The notes under the pieces were generated by a model. That model had not been told where the DNA came from, made no database searches, and saw only the letters and a program-made list of their open reading frames with translations. Both the position numbers and the translations under genes were made by a program. Source: Chamaecyparis obtusa (Eukaryota; Streptophyta; Pinopsida; Cupressales; Cupressaceae). From it: a stretch of 64,000 nt of DNA. The stretch is taken from positions 376,001 to 440,000 of the forward strand of contig BSBK01002080.1 in NCBI GenBank assembly GCA_027943335.1, written 5' to 3'. Below are positions 1 to 11,569 of this stretch, piece after piece. Numbering within the stretch: the first letter of the stretch is position 1; each line of letters opens with the position of its first letter.

Positions 1-2843
1 CTGCTGCTAGGACAGGGATCAATTATCAAGCTCTATTAGCTGTTATGACACTCACTATACACCTAAAATGAACTCATGTTAGATCTGAAGTGTGGTTGAA
101 CCCAAGCATTGCCTCCTATGTCAGGGTCATTGAAGTATATTACCTCCTATCATCAGACATCATTTTAACATTGACATGTTATAATACTGCTGTTCATTGA
201 CTCGTATATATTGCTGTCCCTAAAATATGTCCTCCTAACTGCTGTCCCCGAAATGCGTCCCCTACCATCCCCACACCCGTCCCCAAAATGTTGTGGAGCT
301 TAGGTTTTATCTGATTGTCCCTTCACGACCCTCGACTTTAAAGCACTGAATTGATATGGGTGTCTAGAAATCTTCTACGTTAGTGGGTCCCTCCCCTTGA
401 CTTCCTAGGTCTCGATGTGGTTCGAACTGGGTTCGGATTCAGGCTCAGTACTGTGTGGGATTGTCTAGGACATGGGAAAATGATTGGGAATTCACTCTGA
501 ATGTTCTCAGGGAAACACCAAACGAACTTTGAAACTTTTTCCAAAAAGAAAATCTTAGTCTGCTTTTTTTCAAAACTTTTTTTAACCTTCTGCTGAGTGC
601 TCAATCCAAACTTGCTGCAATTGTTCTGCTCGCTGCTCAATCCAAACTCACTGCAATTGGAATCGACACGAACGTCGGTGATGCAGAGGCTTTAGGTGGA
701 CTTGCAATCAGTAGATTCTAGAGGGACTTCCATAGTGTTATCACAACACCAAACTAGCATCTTCATTAGGATCATTCTCCTTGATCCAATCAACTCCATA
801 ACCTGTCAGAGTCCACATCAACTCCTTGTGCCACCATAGGCTCTACATCTTTGAAATCACTCCAATGTCCCTCAATCCATCCACTGGATTCAACCAAGCA
901 ATCTACTCATTCAACTATCCCTTACCGGGTGCTCACTAGGCCTAAATCCCTAGTAGCCCTGCCAGACCGGTTTTCCAAGGATAACTCTAATTCTTCCCAA
1001 AACACCAACAAAACTAAGAGTATATCTGGATACCCTTTTCAATGTTACACAACATATCTCAGAAGTTCATATCACTCCTTTGGACCAAATACCCAAACAA
1101 AGCACTATGGCCCTGCCATTAGCCCTCATTAGCCCTCCATTAACAAAGAAAGTACTAACATATCACATTCCCAAAACTCCTAACCTTCAAACAGAGTTTC
1201 AACATCATCCAAATCAATAGATTTTCACACTTTCAAGAGGTGCCACCTTGTTTCAATCACCCAACCGACAAACCCTCCTTCCTAGGTACACAAGCCTAGG
1301 GCTTTGGCAACAAGACAATTCCAAGTCTTTACAGTCCCTGCCAATGGATCACACACCATCTAAGCAACATAACATGACATTCTATGCCATAAAAGGTGAC
1401 CCTCCTTTGGGTGGAACTCTCAGACCTTGACTGGTCCAACCACCTTGCACTCTTCAATCAGCATTTTCAACAATGTCTGATCCATTTCTCAATCCCCTGT
1501 CCATCCCTGCATACAAACACTTATGGACACATATTGTACATGGATTAGGTCTCTCCCACAAGACATAATCACCACAGTAAGTGGGAGAGCCTAGGTCTTC
1601 ATAGCAACTTAAAAAAATTGCTGATTGCACACCAAAATCTGCCTAGGAACAGTCAAAACAATCTTGGCTTTCCTTGTTCAAAACTTCACAAAACATTAAA
1701 TCTTTGCATGGAAATGACTAATAACTTAAACCAATACTAGTTCACTCCATTACCAATCACATTTGCATTGGAATGAAAGTTTAACAATGCCCAAAGAGAG
1801 GACTGTATCCTTACGGCAGTGAACAGGCCAGTTTGCAGAGAATTAAATTTTATTGCTTTGAAACTTCATTACAATGGTTTCCTTCGACACAAAACCCTAT
1901 CAAACTCCCTACAACTCCTCTCCTGTCAAACTCACGCATACCAATGCAAAATAACCCTTCCCAAATCGGTTTGCAGTTACAACTTCTCTGCCAAACCGTT
2001 TGCAGTCAGTTAAATGACTGATTACATTTAGATTTCTTGTTTATATTGTTGTCAAGTTGACAACATGGTTGTCAACTCGACAACTCTCATTCTTTGGCAT
2101 TTACATTTATTAAAATCAACCTTTAAAAGGCCTTTTAGGACTCTATCCTAAGTCTAAGATCTTAAACCACTCTTAAACCCTCTATGAGCCTTCATTTTGC
2201 CAATTAGGCAAATTTACACTTTTAGGCACTTCTAGTGCATTTGACTCAATTAAATGGCTCTAATGGCCAACTTACAAACATTAGGACCTTTATAGGTCAT
2301 TAAACACTTTATCAACCTTAGGATCCCCAAATGACCCCAAGGTGCCTTCTAGCCTTCAAATGCCATCATGGCTTACATTGTTTGATCTCATTAAAAAAAT
2401 GATTCAAACATAATCAAAACACAATTAAAGGACCAAATATGGTCTTATTACATTCAAATGACCCATCATGGTCATGATTGCCTTCAACTCCCCCTAGGAT
2501 CTATTCAGTGACCCTAGTGTTCCTCCAGGCCTTTGTGCTTGGCCTTGGTGCTCCTGCACCAGTCTGGGACTGTACAACTTGCTGTCAATAGTTTGGAGCA
2601 TGAACACGAGGACTGTTGTGCCACTTCTTCACAACCCAACATGGACCTGATATTGAGCTTTAATGTTTTCTATTTAATAGTTACAATTATGTTTAAGTTT
2701 TAATATTATGAATATTAGCTAAACTCTAATTGTTAAAGTTATTAATAATTATTAATTAATGTTAATTAATTTCTAAAATATTAGTACAAATATGAATGCT
2801 ATGAACACTGTTATTAATAAAAGTTATAATTATATTAATATCA
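1..2843. other. Gene-free degenerate repeat DNA
   Basis: No reading frame here resembles a known protein; the longest (851-1132, + strand, 93 codons) is not recognised and looks like chance. Around 240-295 there is a C-rich stretch with repeated tcccc words, and similar text recurs near 18.06-18.13 kb. From 2100 to 2480 the text is AT-rich with many repeats of words such as ggcctt and aggcac, the style of an LTR. At 2485/2486 a CA is followed by actccccctagg. Read on the minus strand this is a polypurine tract (cctagggggagt) followed by TG, so the left part could be the 3' LTR of a minus-strand element whose body lay to the right. The other LTR was not found. Confidence 0.4.
2048..2085. repeat. 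Pair of short near-perfect hairpins
   Basis: Two 17-bp units, 2048-2064 and 2069-2085, each begin with gttgtcaa and end with gacaac, so each can fold on itself and the two can pair with each other. Nothing indicates a function. Confidence 0.4.
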
Positions 2844-2848
2844 ATTTT

Positions 2849-3318
2849 TGTTAAAATATCCAGATCAGAGGTGATGTATATTAATTCTATTTTATATCTG
2901 GCTATGTACTTGAAGTATAAATTGTTCTGTATTTAAATCTTATTCTGTATATAAATCTGCACTTGGAAGAACACTACTTTTTATTTCTTTGCCTTCCAAA
3001 TGCAGATTTCTCTGAATATAAATATCCAATTAAGAGAACATGTCTCATGGAGAGACATGCCTCTACGAATGTAGAGACATGTTTCTACATGAGACATGTC
3101 TGTTAACTGCTGCAGGAGATACCGTTTCATAAGACATATTAGAGCGCTGTTTATATGAAGGTTATCACAGAGAATGATGTGGTTACGATACATAATACGT
3201 ATCGTAACACATATGTGTTATGATGCCTTTTATACAAGTCGCACGATAAGTATCGTTATCTCCAATGATATATATATCGGTCGATAACTCAATCAATAAT
3301 TTATGTATTATTATTATT

Positions 3319-3378
<60 letters not shown>

Positions 3379-3501
3379 GGATATATATATATATATATAT
3401 ATAACTCAATTATATATATATATACATAGTAAATACATTTAATCATTTTCCAGAGATGATTCCAATTGATTAATTTATTGACCGGTGCTATAACATTAAC
3501 A
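2849..3501 (-). repeat. 3' LTR of the copia element
   Basis: 653 bp. On the minus strand it starts TGTTAATGTTATAGC and ends GATATTTTAACA. It matches 8155-8789 over its length, including an internal AT run that is longer here. It contains the perfect 16-bp palindrome taacacatatgtgtta at 3205-3220 and a pair of gagacatg-type inverted words near 3040-3100. It lacks the extra block with a CACGTG core seen in the right LTR. Confidence 0.93.
3320..3424. repeat. (AT)n microsatellite inside the copia 3' LTR
   Basis: Alternating AT runs at about 3322-3374, 3381-3402 and 3412-3424, separated by short breaks (taggat, aactc). The right LTR has a single AT run at about 8668-8711, so the tract changed length after insertion. 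Confidence 0.9.
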
Positions 3502-3520
3502 CTCTCTCTTAGCTAGGGAA
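3502..3520 (-). other. Polypurine tract of the copia element
   Basis: On the minus strand the bases just before the 3' LTR read gctaagagagag, a purine run directly abutting TGTTAAT. This is the expected place and composition for the plus-strand DNA primer of an LTR element. Confidence 0.7.
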
Positions 3521-3582
3521 GATGTTTATGAAAAAATTCATACACAATATGAATAAATATTTACCTCAATGTAAGATTAGAA

Positions 3583-3835
3583 ATGATATTATCTCATAAT
3601 ATCAGGAGTAATGGCCTACTAATATCAAATCCATGATATTCACCAAGTAGTCAGAGTAATGGCCTGCTAACATCAAGTCTCATGATATTCGCCAAGTACT
3701 CATAATGGTTACAAAGATATTATCTCATAATATTAGGAGTAATGGCCTGCTAATACCAAATCCATGATATTCACCAAGTACTTAGAGTAATGGCCCACTA
3801 ACATCAAGACTCATGATGTTCACCAAGTACTCATA
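3583..3835 (-). repeat. Two tandem copies of a ~128-bp unit in the copia 3' internal region
   Basis: The unit starting gatattatctcataatat near 3584 recurs near 3715. Each unit holds two half-length copies marked by agtaatggcc followed by tgatattcaccaagta, at about 3608, 3655, 3737 and 3785. It lies between the RNase H end and the polypurine tract, which is untranslated in this element. Confidence 0.85.
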
Positions 3836-4097
3836 TCTCTAGTGGAAGTATATAAAGTATGTGCATCTTCCATAGAGACATCATCATGATATGCTTAGAT
3901 ATCAACAATATGATATCCATCATGATGAGGACAAGTTATTGTAAGATCGTCACCTTCCAATAACTATCATATATACAAGTGCAATCATTAAAAGTCGTCA
4001 CTTCTTCATGATGCACACAAATCACACACACACACATATATATATATTCATGAAATAACACTCATCATAACAAAGAAATATTTAATTAGTACAAAGA

Positions 4098-5895
4098 TCA
4101 AAGATACTGAGACTCATTCTCAGAAATTACAATCATACCAAGTTTACCTCTGAAGTATTCTACCTTAATCTTCACAATAGGTTTTGTGAGTATATCTGCT
4201 GTCTGGTCATTTGTACTGACATATTTCAATTCCACCACGTTCTTTTCTACCATGTATCTAATGTAGTGATAAGGTATCTCGATATGTTTGGACCTGTTAT
4301 GAAACACTAGATTCAAAGATAGTTTAATGCAACTTTGATTGTCACAATGAATAATGGTGGGCTTTAGTGGTTTTCCAGGTAGTCCAACTAGAAGTTTTCT
4401 CAACCAAACTGCTTCTCATGCTCCCATAAATGCTGTAATATAATATGCTTCAGTGGAACTTTGAGCTACAAAGGATTGTTTTCTGCTGAACCAAGAAATC
4501 ATGGCTGATCCTAAACTGAAGCAACATCCATAGGTGCTTTTCCGATCCATAATGTTTCTGGCCCAATCTGAATCAATGTATCCATGCAAGTTTAGGTCCA
4601 CATCTTTAAATCTCAACCCATATCTAATTGTGCCTCGAAGATATCCTAGAATATGCTTAGCTGCTACTAGGTGTATTTTCTTTGGTTCACTCATGAACTG
4701 ACTAAGTGCATTTACTGCATAGCAAATATCAGGCCTAGTGTTTACTAAGTACATCAAGGACCTGATTATCTGTCTGTATAGGGTAGAATTTGCAGACTCT
4801 GAGTCATTAGCTACTTCCTTGAGTTTGAGTAGGTTTGTCTCCATTGGGGTAGACATGGGCTTGCAGTCCATCATTCCGAATCTCTTGAGAATGTCTACAG
4901 TATACTTTCCTTGATTTAAAATATGTTATTTTCTTGTAGCCAAACTTCCAATCCGAGAAAGTAATGAAGAATTCCCAAGTCTTTCATATCGAATTCGGAT
5001 GCTAGGTCTTGTTTGCATTTGATGACGAGGAGCTCTTCTCCTGTGATTAATAAATCATCAGCATAGAAATTTAGAATCAACATGTCTCCATCTAATACTT
5101 TGAAATAGAGATTTGGGTTTGCATCATTTTTGGAGAAGTTAAGTTTTGATAGATAATGGTCGATCCTTTCATACCAAGCTCTAGGAGCTTGTTTGAGACC
5201 ATATAAAGCTTTCTTTAATTTGCAGACATGAGACTGTTTATTGTGGACTACAAATCCTCTAGGTTGCTCTAGGTATATACTTCTTCTTCAATAACTCCAT
5301 TCAAGAAAGAAGTCTTCACATCCATCTGATGGATTTTTCAACCCTTAGATGCATCAATAGCAATTACAGTTCTGATAGAGGTATACCTAGCAACTGGAGA
5401 AAATGTCTCTTCATAGTGGATTCCTTCTTTCTGAGAGAAACCTCTAGCAACAAACCTTGCCTTGCATTTTTCTATACTTCCATCTGCTGCATGTTTGATT
5501 TTGAATAACCATTTGGAGGAAACCACTGATTTATTTTTGGGCCCGGGTACAATATCTCAAACATCATTCTTAATGATAGAATTGTATTCTTCTGTCATGA
5601 CATCCTTCCAAGTAAGGTGTTGAAGAGCTTCCTCAACATTAGAAGGCTCTGATTTTATTAATTCACTCATTAGTGCAACATAACTAGAAAATCTGTTAGG
5701 CCTTTTACTTTCTTTGGAAGTACCCAAAGGAGCTGCATATCTTCCTTCTTCAATCATCTTCTTGGCCCATAGAGGTCTTTTCTTGTTTGTTCTAGTCTCT
5801 TCAGAGGTATCCATGTGATCACTGAAATCATTGTCCTCGGTGATCTCTTGTATCTCTCTGAATATCAGGAGAGAGATCTTCTTGACAATCATCAT
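4098..5895 (-). pseudogene. Copia pol, RT and RNase H part, broken
   Basis: Homologous to the reverse transcriptase and RNase H of copia pol. The RT start is clear (SSKWLFKIK, then KCKARFVARGFSQ, then EETFSPVA at about 5350-5530). The first catalytic Asp lies in QMDVKTSFLNG near 5310, and the second motif near 5058 reads YADD where most copia have YVDD. RNase H follows with DSDWA and DRKST (about 4535-4580), then SSTEAYY, HCDNQS and KHIEIPYH, ending at 4098. In-frame TGA stops replace expected Trp codons near 5558 (NDV*D) and 5340 (KG*K), and another TGA sits at 4404 before EAVWLRKLL. A frameshift lies between about 5280 and 4880. Non-functional. Confidence 0.92.
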
Positions 5896-6943
5896 TCATT
5901 TTATTTTCATCTTTGGATCTTTTCAATGCAATATCTTCCTCGAAGATCACATCTCTGCTTAGTTCAATATTTTTTTGTCTTGGAACGTAAATTCTATATG
6001 CCTTGGAAGTTTCACTATATCCAACTAGAATACCTTTCTTCCCGGAAGGTTCTAATTTGGTTCTTTTCTCCTTAGGAATATGAATGTAGATTGGGCATCC
6101 AAATATCCTAAGATGGCTTATTTTAGGTTTAGTTCTACTGAATACTTCTTCAGGAGTCTTATTTTCTAGATGAGAATGAGTACATCTATTTTGAATGTAG
6201 ACAACAATATTAGAAGCTTATGCCCAGAGGTGAGTTTCTAGATTTTGGTCATGCATCATAGCTTTTGCACATTCAACAATAGTTCTGTTCTTTCTTTCTG
6301 CAACTCCGTTTTGTTGAGGGTTGTAAGGAACAATGTACTCTCTCATAATCCCAGTATTTGTACAAAAGTTTTGGAAAGCTTTTGAAGTGTATTCCTTCCC
6401 ATTGTCTGTTCTTAGTGTTTTAATACTCTTTCCAAATACATTTTCTACTAGAGCTTTAAATTCTTTAAACTTTAAAAGAATTTCTTCAAACTCTTTACAC
6501 TTAAGAAAATATATCCAAGTTTTCCCAGAGTAGTCATCTACAAAGATAATGTAATACAGGAATCCTCCTATGGAGGGAACAGACATAGGTCCACATAAAT
6601 CAGAGTGAATAAATTCTAATACATTTTTAGATTTACTTTCACTATTGTGAAAAGTGCTTTTGATATTCTTCCCTAATGCACAACCTTTGCAAGTCCCTAC
6701 ATGTTCAGTTTTGAGTTTTGGTAGACCAATGACCATCTTCTCTAAATTGGATAAACCACAAAAGTGGAAATGCCCTAGTCTTCTTTGCCAAATTTCATTC
6801 TCATTATTTGACTCATGAATTAGGGCTTGAAGAGAAGTGCATAGTTTATAATGACATCCCTGTCTTATACCAATAGTGTGAGCATTTATAATGGTAGAGT
6901 TCTTGGGCCAAGCTAATACTTTTCCTTCCATAAATGTGATCAT
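5896..6943 (-). pseudogene. Copia integrase, broken
   Basis: An open stretch at 6943-6218 holds most of the integrase: a zinc-binding HHCC part (RRLGHFHF, then CKGCALGK) and the core with Asp in HSDLCGPM, Asp in RTDNGKEY and Glu in QQNGVAERKN, so the three catalytic residues are still present. The frame stops at 6218, where LWA is followed by TAA where a Glu codon is usual. The same frame then continues with the integrase C-terminal text (TPEEVFSRTKP, FGCPIYIHIP, GKKGILVGY) to about 5900. Role in an active element: insertion of the cDNA into the host genome. Confidence 0.92.
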
Positions 6944-7129
6944 GTATCCCTTGTCTTCAAGAGCTGAGATAGAAACTAAGTTTCTTTTGATCCCAGGTAC
7001 AAATAATATTCCTGTGAGTTGGAGTGAGACACCAGATTTGAGTTGAATGATACAGGACCCAATTCCTTTTACTAGATAGTTTGTATCATCTCCAATAGTT
7101 ACTTCCTCATCAAAAGATTCCTCAATAGA

Positions 7130-7215
7130 ATGTAGGTGATCTCAGAATCCTGTTATGTGCTTAGAGGGCCCATTGTCTAGCACCCAAGTGTTCATGTTGT
7201 TTGTTACTTGACTAG
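7130..7215 (-). pseudogene. Copia protease active-site region with altered DSG motif
   Basis: On the minus strand at about 7200-7142 the text encodes NTWVLDNGPSKHITGF followed by TGA. This is the copia aspartic protease active-site block, normally W-x-L-D-S-G. Here Ser is replaced by Asn (DNG) and the frame stops just after. The catalytic Asp remains. With the stop, no active protease is expected. Confidence 0.8.
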
Positions 7216-7287
7216 ATAGGGCAAAGTAAAATACAAATTTATCTGAATTTTTTTCCATTTTTTAAACCTCAGTGAAAGAAGCTTGGG

Positions 7288-8064
7288 ATTTTGTTCTATC
7301 AAGGCACTTCATCAAAAGATGACCATATTTGTCACATCTAAAGCATTGTACTTTAGATAGGTTTCTCGTTTTCTTGGATGAATGTTTCCCGTTGGTGTTT
7401 TTAACCCTTTTTCTTTTATTAAACTTCTTTCTTCTTTTGTGTGAGTTTGAGTATGTCGGATTTGAATTTCATCTTTTGGAGCATTTGCACCGATCCCTCT
7501 GGATATCAACCTTGACTCTTCTTGAATGCAATCTGTTTGCAACCTTTCAAATTTGGGGAGTTTAGGTCGAGCATTGGTGCCTTGAATAAATGATTCGCAA
7601 GAGAGAGGCAGTCTGTTTAGGGCTATCATTGATAATTTCTTACTATCATAATCATGACCAATTGCAGAGAGTTGATTTCTCAAACCAGTTATTCTCATAA
7701 AGTATGCGGTAATAGTCTCTCCTCGGTTCATCTTCATTTGACTGAATTGATTTTTGAGAGTAAGGACTCTACTAGAGTTGTTTATCTTGAACATTTCTTC
7801 AAGTTCTCTGAACATGGCATATGCTATATCTAGTCTGGTAATTATAGGCACTAGATGATCCTTCACTCCATCTACTAGCAATTTCATTGATTTTGTATTA
7901 TTCTTTTCCTATTGAATCTTTTCATCTTTCTCATTTTGTTCAGTTTCTTTTTCTTTTACCACTGTGATTAATTTGTTCTCTTTCAATGTTAGTATCATTC
8001 AAAATTTCCAAGCTACGAAATTTGAGGCGCCTTCAAGTCTATCCTCAAGTCTAACTCCGTTCAC
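7288..8064 (-). pseudogene. Copia gag, broken
   Basis: Gag starts near 8064, where GTG stands in place of an ATG before NGVRLEDRLEGASNF, the typical copia gag start. A TGA follows WKF near 8002 and a TAG near 7904. The frame then runs open from 7887 with MKLLVDGVKDHLVP and the usual gag helices. Near the C-terminus a frameshift precedes the zinc knuckle: in the next frame 7350-7300 reads CFRCDKYGHLLMKC, a perfect C-x2-C-x4-H-x4-C. The capsid fold and RNA-binding knuckle are recognisable, but the gene is dead. Confidence 0.9.
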
Positions 8065-8139
8065 ATAATTTTATCGCAAAGTAAATATATAGTTTGATAG
8101 ATTAATATAAGAATCTGATCTAGATCTTTTATTCCAAAC

Positions 8140-8154
8140 TTGGCTCTGATACCT
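8140..8154 (-). other. Primer binding site of the copia element
   Basis: On the minus strand, directly after the 5' LTR end TTTTAACA, the sequence reads aggtatcagagccaag. This matches the common plant copia primer site for initiator methionine tRNA (TGGTATCAGAGC) except for its first base. It fixes the element's orientation. Confidence 0.9.
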
Positions 8155-8667
8155 TGTTAAAATATCTAGATTAATGGTGATGTATATTAATTCTATTTTA
8201 TATCTGGCTATGTACTTGAAGTATAAATTGTTCTGTATTTAAATCTTATTCTGTATATAAATCTGCACTTGGAAGAATACTGCTTTTTATTTCTGTGTCT
8301 TCCAAATGCAGATTTCTCTGAATATAAATATCCAAATAAGAGAACATGTCTCATGGAGAGATATGCCTCTACGAATGTAGAGACATGTCTCTACATGAGA
8401 CATATCCTTTAACTGTTGCAGGGGATACCATTTCATAAGATATATTAGAGGCGCTATTTATACGAAGGTTATCGCAGAGTATAATGTGGTTATGATACGT
8501 AATATGTATCGTAACACGTGTTATGGTACGTATTACGTATTGTAACACATATGTGTTACGATGCCTTTTATATGAGTCGCACGATAAGTATCGTGATCTC
8601 CAATGATATATATATTGGTCGATAACTCAATCAATAATTTATGTATTATTATTATCATATATAATTA

Positions 8668-8716
<49 letters not shown>

Positions 8717-8789
8717 ATAAATACATTTAATCATTTTCGAGAGATGATTCCAATTGATTAATTTACTGACTGACGCTATAACATTAACA
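8155..8789 (-). repeat. 5' LTR of the copia element
   Basis: 635 bp, TG...CA ended. Compared with the left LTR it has an extra block around 8508-8540 that brings in cacgtg at 8515-8520 inside the palindrome aacacgtgtt. The perfect palindrome gtaacacatatgtgttac follows at 8542-8559. CACGTG is the core of plant G-box elements; whether it drove transcription is not shown. Confidence 0.93.
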
Positions 8790-8794
8790 ATCTT

Positions 8795-9940
8795 AATACA
8801 TATCATATTTATATATTATTTTATATTTCAATCATATTAATAAATTTTTATTTTAGTAAATGGATATTGGATGTAATTATTATAATTTATTTTACTATAC
8901 TTATTCATTATTTATTAAAATAATCACATATAATTTATATAAGTTTTTATATTAATATATATTTAAATTTTAATATTATGAATATTATATATACACACAC
9001 ATATACATACATACATACACACACACACACGGACAAACCCAAAATGAACCAAGCACCCTAAATTTGTTTTGATTGAACCTGCAAGCCTGAACCTCGAACC
9101 TGATCTTGATCCCAAATCGAAACCAACAACATAGGAATTCTTTAATTGATGCTAGTTTAGTTTCTGTATTCAGTCGTGCCACATTCACAAATGGATTAAA
9201 TCATGCTGCAGTACACACCTGGAATTTGGCAGCTAGAGGAGAGGGTTTTCTCCCTCATCTCTAAGTCAGCTTCCAAAGGATTTCGTTCTTGTAGATCAGC
9301 TACTTGAAAACTCCACAAACCAATTTCAATAATCCAAAATTACATACCTTCAAAATGATCCGAAGACTTGTCTTTATACTTGTCTTGAACTAGGTCCCAT
9401 GGCCCAAATTGAAGAACACTTTTAAGCTTCGAAATTTTTCACTTTATTTTATTATTTTATTTTATAGTATATATGGTAGTGTTTTTAGACACTATTTTTT
9501 AATAATAAATAAAGCAAAGCTTATTTGCATGAAAATGAGGACATGACATTCTCCGACCAGCTGGAGATCCTCAATAAAATAAATACAAAGATGGGAAACT
9601 GTCTAGTAAATTAAAAGACACATTCCACAAAATAATGTTATAATTATTTACCATCTATCGTATGTGGGGATGCACCCTCCTGAAATCTGCGTCCTTATTC
9701 CCATAAGCATTTGCAATATGGTGAGATGGAAGGGAATGTTTCCATTTTGGACAAATCACATCATAACAATCTTAGGATGCTTGTAAAAATGAGGGAATGA
9801 CATTACGACTTTTGGTTGTTCCCACAATGGTTGGGGATGTCAAAGCATCCCCTATATCAAAAACAATTCTTAATGGTTTTAAAAAACTGATGATTATTTT
9901 TTTTAAAGCAACTTAAATGCTCTAAATTGATCAGATTGGT
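8795..9940. other. AT-rich spacer without a recognisable gene
   Basis: Very AT-rich to about 8985, then a CA/TA microsatellite, then mixed sequence. Open frames are short and unrecognised. A short inverted pair (tagtgtttttagacacta) lies near 9477-9494. Nothing else was seen. Confidence 0.5.
8985..9031. repeat. (CA)n / (CATA)n microsatellite
   Basis: A run of atacacacac, then acatacatacata, then a (CA)n tract ending near 9030. Confidence 0.9.
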
Positions 9941-9945
9941 TATGC

Positions 9946-9977
<32 letters not shown>
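9946..9977. repeat. (CT)n microsatellite
   Basis: A run of ctctctct with one ctat break. The overlapping open frames on both strands are low-complexity artefacts. Confidence 0.9.
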
Positions 9978-10659
9978 TTGACTGACAATTGTGATGGTGA
10001 GAGAGAGCCTTTCTTAGATGCTTTGTTACCCATTCTGGTAGCTCTCTTTTGTTTTTCAAGAAGGCACATAATGAACCCACCATTGACTATCAATGCATTG
10101 TACTCTTTTCATTAGTCCTTCTGCATACGAAGTGTTCTAAAATATAAGCCAAGACCAAACTCGAGAAAAAAAGCGAGGTCATTCACAATGTTTGAAATTC
10201 CATCCATGCTTAAGTTTGTTTTTTTGTGCTTCTCAATATCAGAAGAATTTATTTCTGGGTGGTTCTCTATGTCAAAAGATATCATAAGAGCATATGCTTT
10301 CCTTGCCTAATCTCAGTTGTATTCATTTATTGACTTGTGTTAGTTTAAATGTTTGGTCTACAATTAAGTGAATTATTTGTTCTAGTGTTTTACATTGCAT
10401 AGTTTGAGGTTAAAGTTCTTGAAGCTATGTTAGAGATAGTCCCATTACCACTATATTTGATTTTTCTTTTTGAGTTCTACAACAAAAATCCATATAATAT
10501 AGATGCTTTTAACATTTTTTATATTTTATTTTTGATAGTGAACAACTTTTTTAGCCTTGTCCAAATATGTTAATATTACGAAATACTCAATTTTTCTTAT
10601 TAATTTTTTCATTCTCTTCAATGATCCCTTATTTTCTATAATACTGACACTGTATCTTG

Positions 10660-11565
10660 GCCACCTTATACTAGGTTTCTAGATCCACCTACAAATTGAA
10701 AGATTCGAGTTTGGTTTCAAATTGGATCCACGATCTAGTTTGTTCCACTTTCAAGGACAATTGAGTGTAGGACAGTGGGGTTGGGTTCATATGGGATAAA
10801 TCTAGGCAAGATCCAAGGGAACCCAAGCAAACCTAGGGAAAATCCATCCATTTTTTTGCTTCTCTTTTATTTTGTGTTTATTAAAATTATTTCCACCTTT
10901 GACATTGTGTTTTAAAAATTTATTAAAATGTTGTGCGCAGTGAAGGTCTATGTAGTTCTAAAGGTCTTTATTTAGGCTTGGTGCTGGTGGCTTTGCCCCT
11001 TGAGCCCATCCTATACCATTATAAGGAATTCTTGAGGGGCATTGCTCCTAGATCTTGCAAGGGGCATTGCCTCACAACCCCTATGAAGTTGTGGGATATG
11101 GAGCCAAAGCAAATTGACATGGCTAATTCCATCTTCAAACATTTATACTGGAGTTCAAAAAATGAGCATAGTTTTAGTGAGTGGCAATGTCATTGCTTGT
11201 GGCTCTTCAAATGTTACGTATCTAATGCCAATGATGATAGTAGTGTTGATGTTGATTTTGATGATTTAGAAAATCTTTATGATGTTGGAAATTGACTGTT
11301 GAACTTGATATTAATATTTTAATATTGAATTTGAAGTCTGAACAATGAATATTTTCTAATATTTATCATTTGTTTTTAAATGATATTAGAGTTTATGGTG
11401 GTTTTGTTGGTTATATTATGTTATGTGGTATTCTAAACTTAATTCTTGTTTTTAGAAACATGTTTTTACATTTTTTGTATGGATGAACTCGGGATGAATC
11501 CACCTCATTTTTTTGTTGGATCCACAAACCCAGAATAGGTTTCGTACTAGAACTGGTATTATAGG
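10660..11565. other. Possible remnant of a DNA transposon, unassigned
   Basis: The two edges look like imperfect terminal inverted repeats: ttatactaggtttctag at about 10668 and, read from the right edge on the minus strand, ctataataccagttctag at about 11565. I could not find a convincing target duplication. Inside lies a 120-codon + frame at 10933-11295 ending in an acidic tail (DDSSVDVDFDDLENLYDV). I do not recognise the protein. A non-autonomous hAT-like element is one option and chance is another. Confidence 0.25.
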
Positions 11566-11569
11566 CTAT

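Larger units (their letters stand above)
2849..8789 (-). mobile_element. Complete but defective Ty1/copia LTR retrotransposon
   Basis: A 5.94-kb element on the minus strand. It has two LTRs (2849-3501 and 8155-8789) with TG...CA ends, a primer site matching the usual plant copia initiator-Met site next to the right (5') LTR, a purine tract next to the left (3') LTR, and coding remnants in the copia order gag, protease, integrase, RT, RNase H. Flanking 5-mers are atttt (2844-2848) and atctt (8790-8794), a target duplication with one mismatch. At least six in-frame stops and several frameshifts show it cannot make its own proteins. Visible indels between the LTRs, including different AT-repeat lengths and an extra block of about 30 bp in the right LTR, mean the insertion is not recent. 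Confidence 0.95.

Noticed and set aside
3183..3446. An 87-codon minus frame rich in Ile and Tyr
   Set aside because: Translation of the AT microsatellite in the copia LTR.
10660..11565. Confident hAT assignment for this segment
   Set aside because: The inverted ends are imperfect and no 8-bp duplication could be found, so only a low-confidence note is kept.
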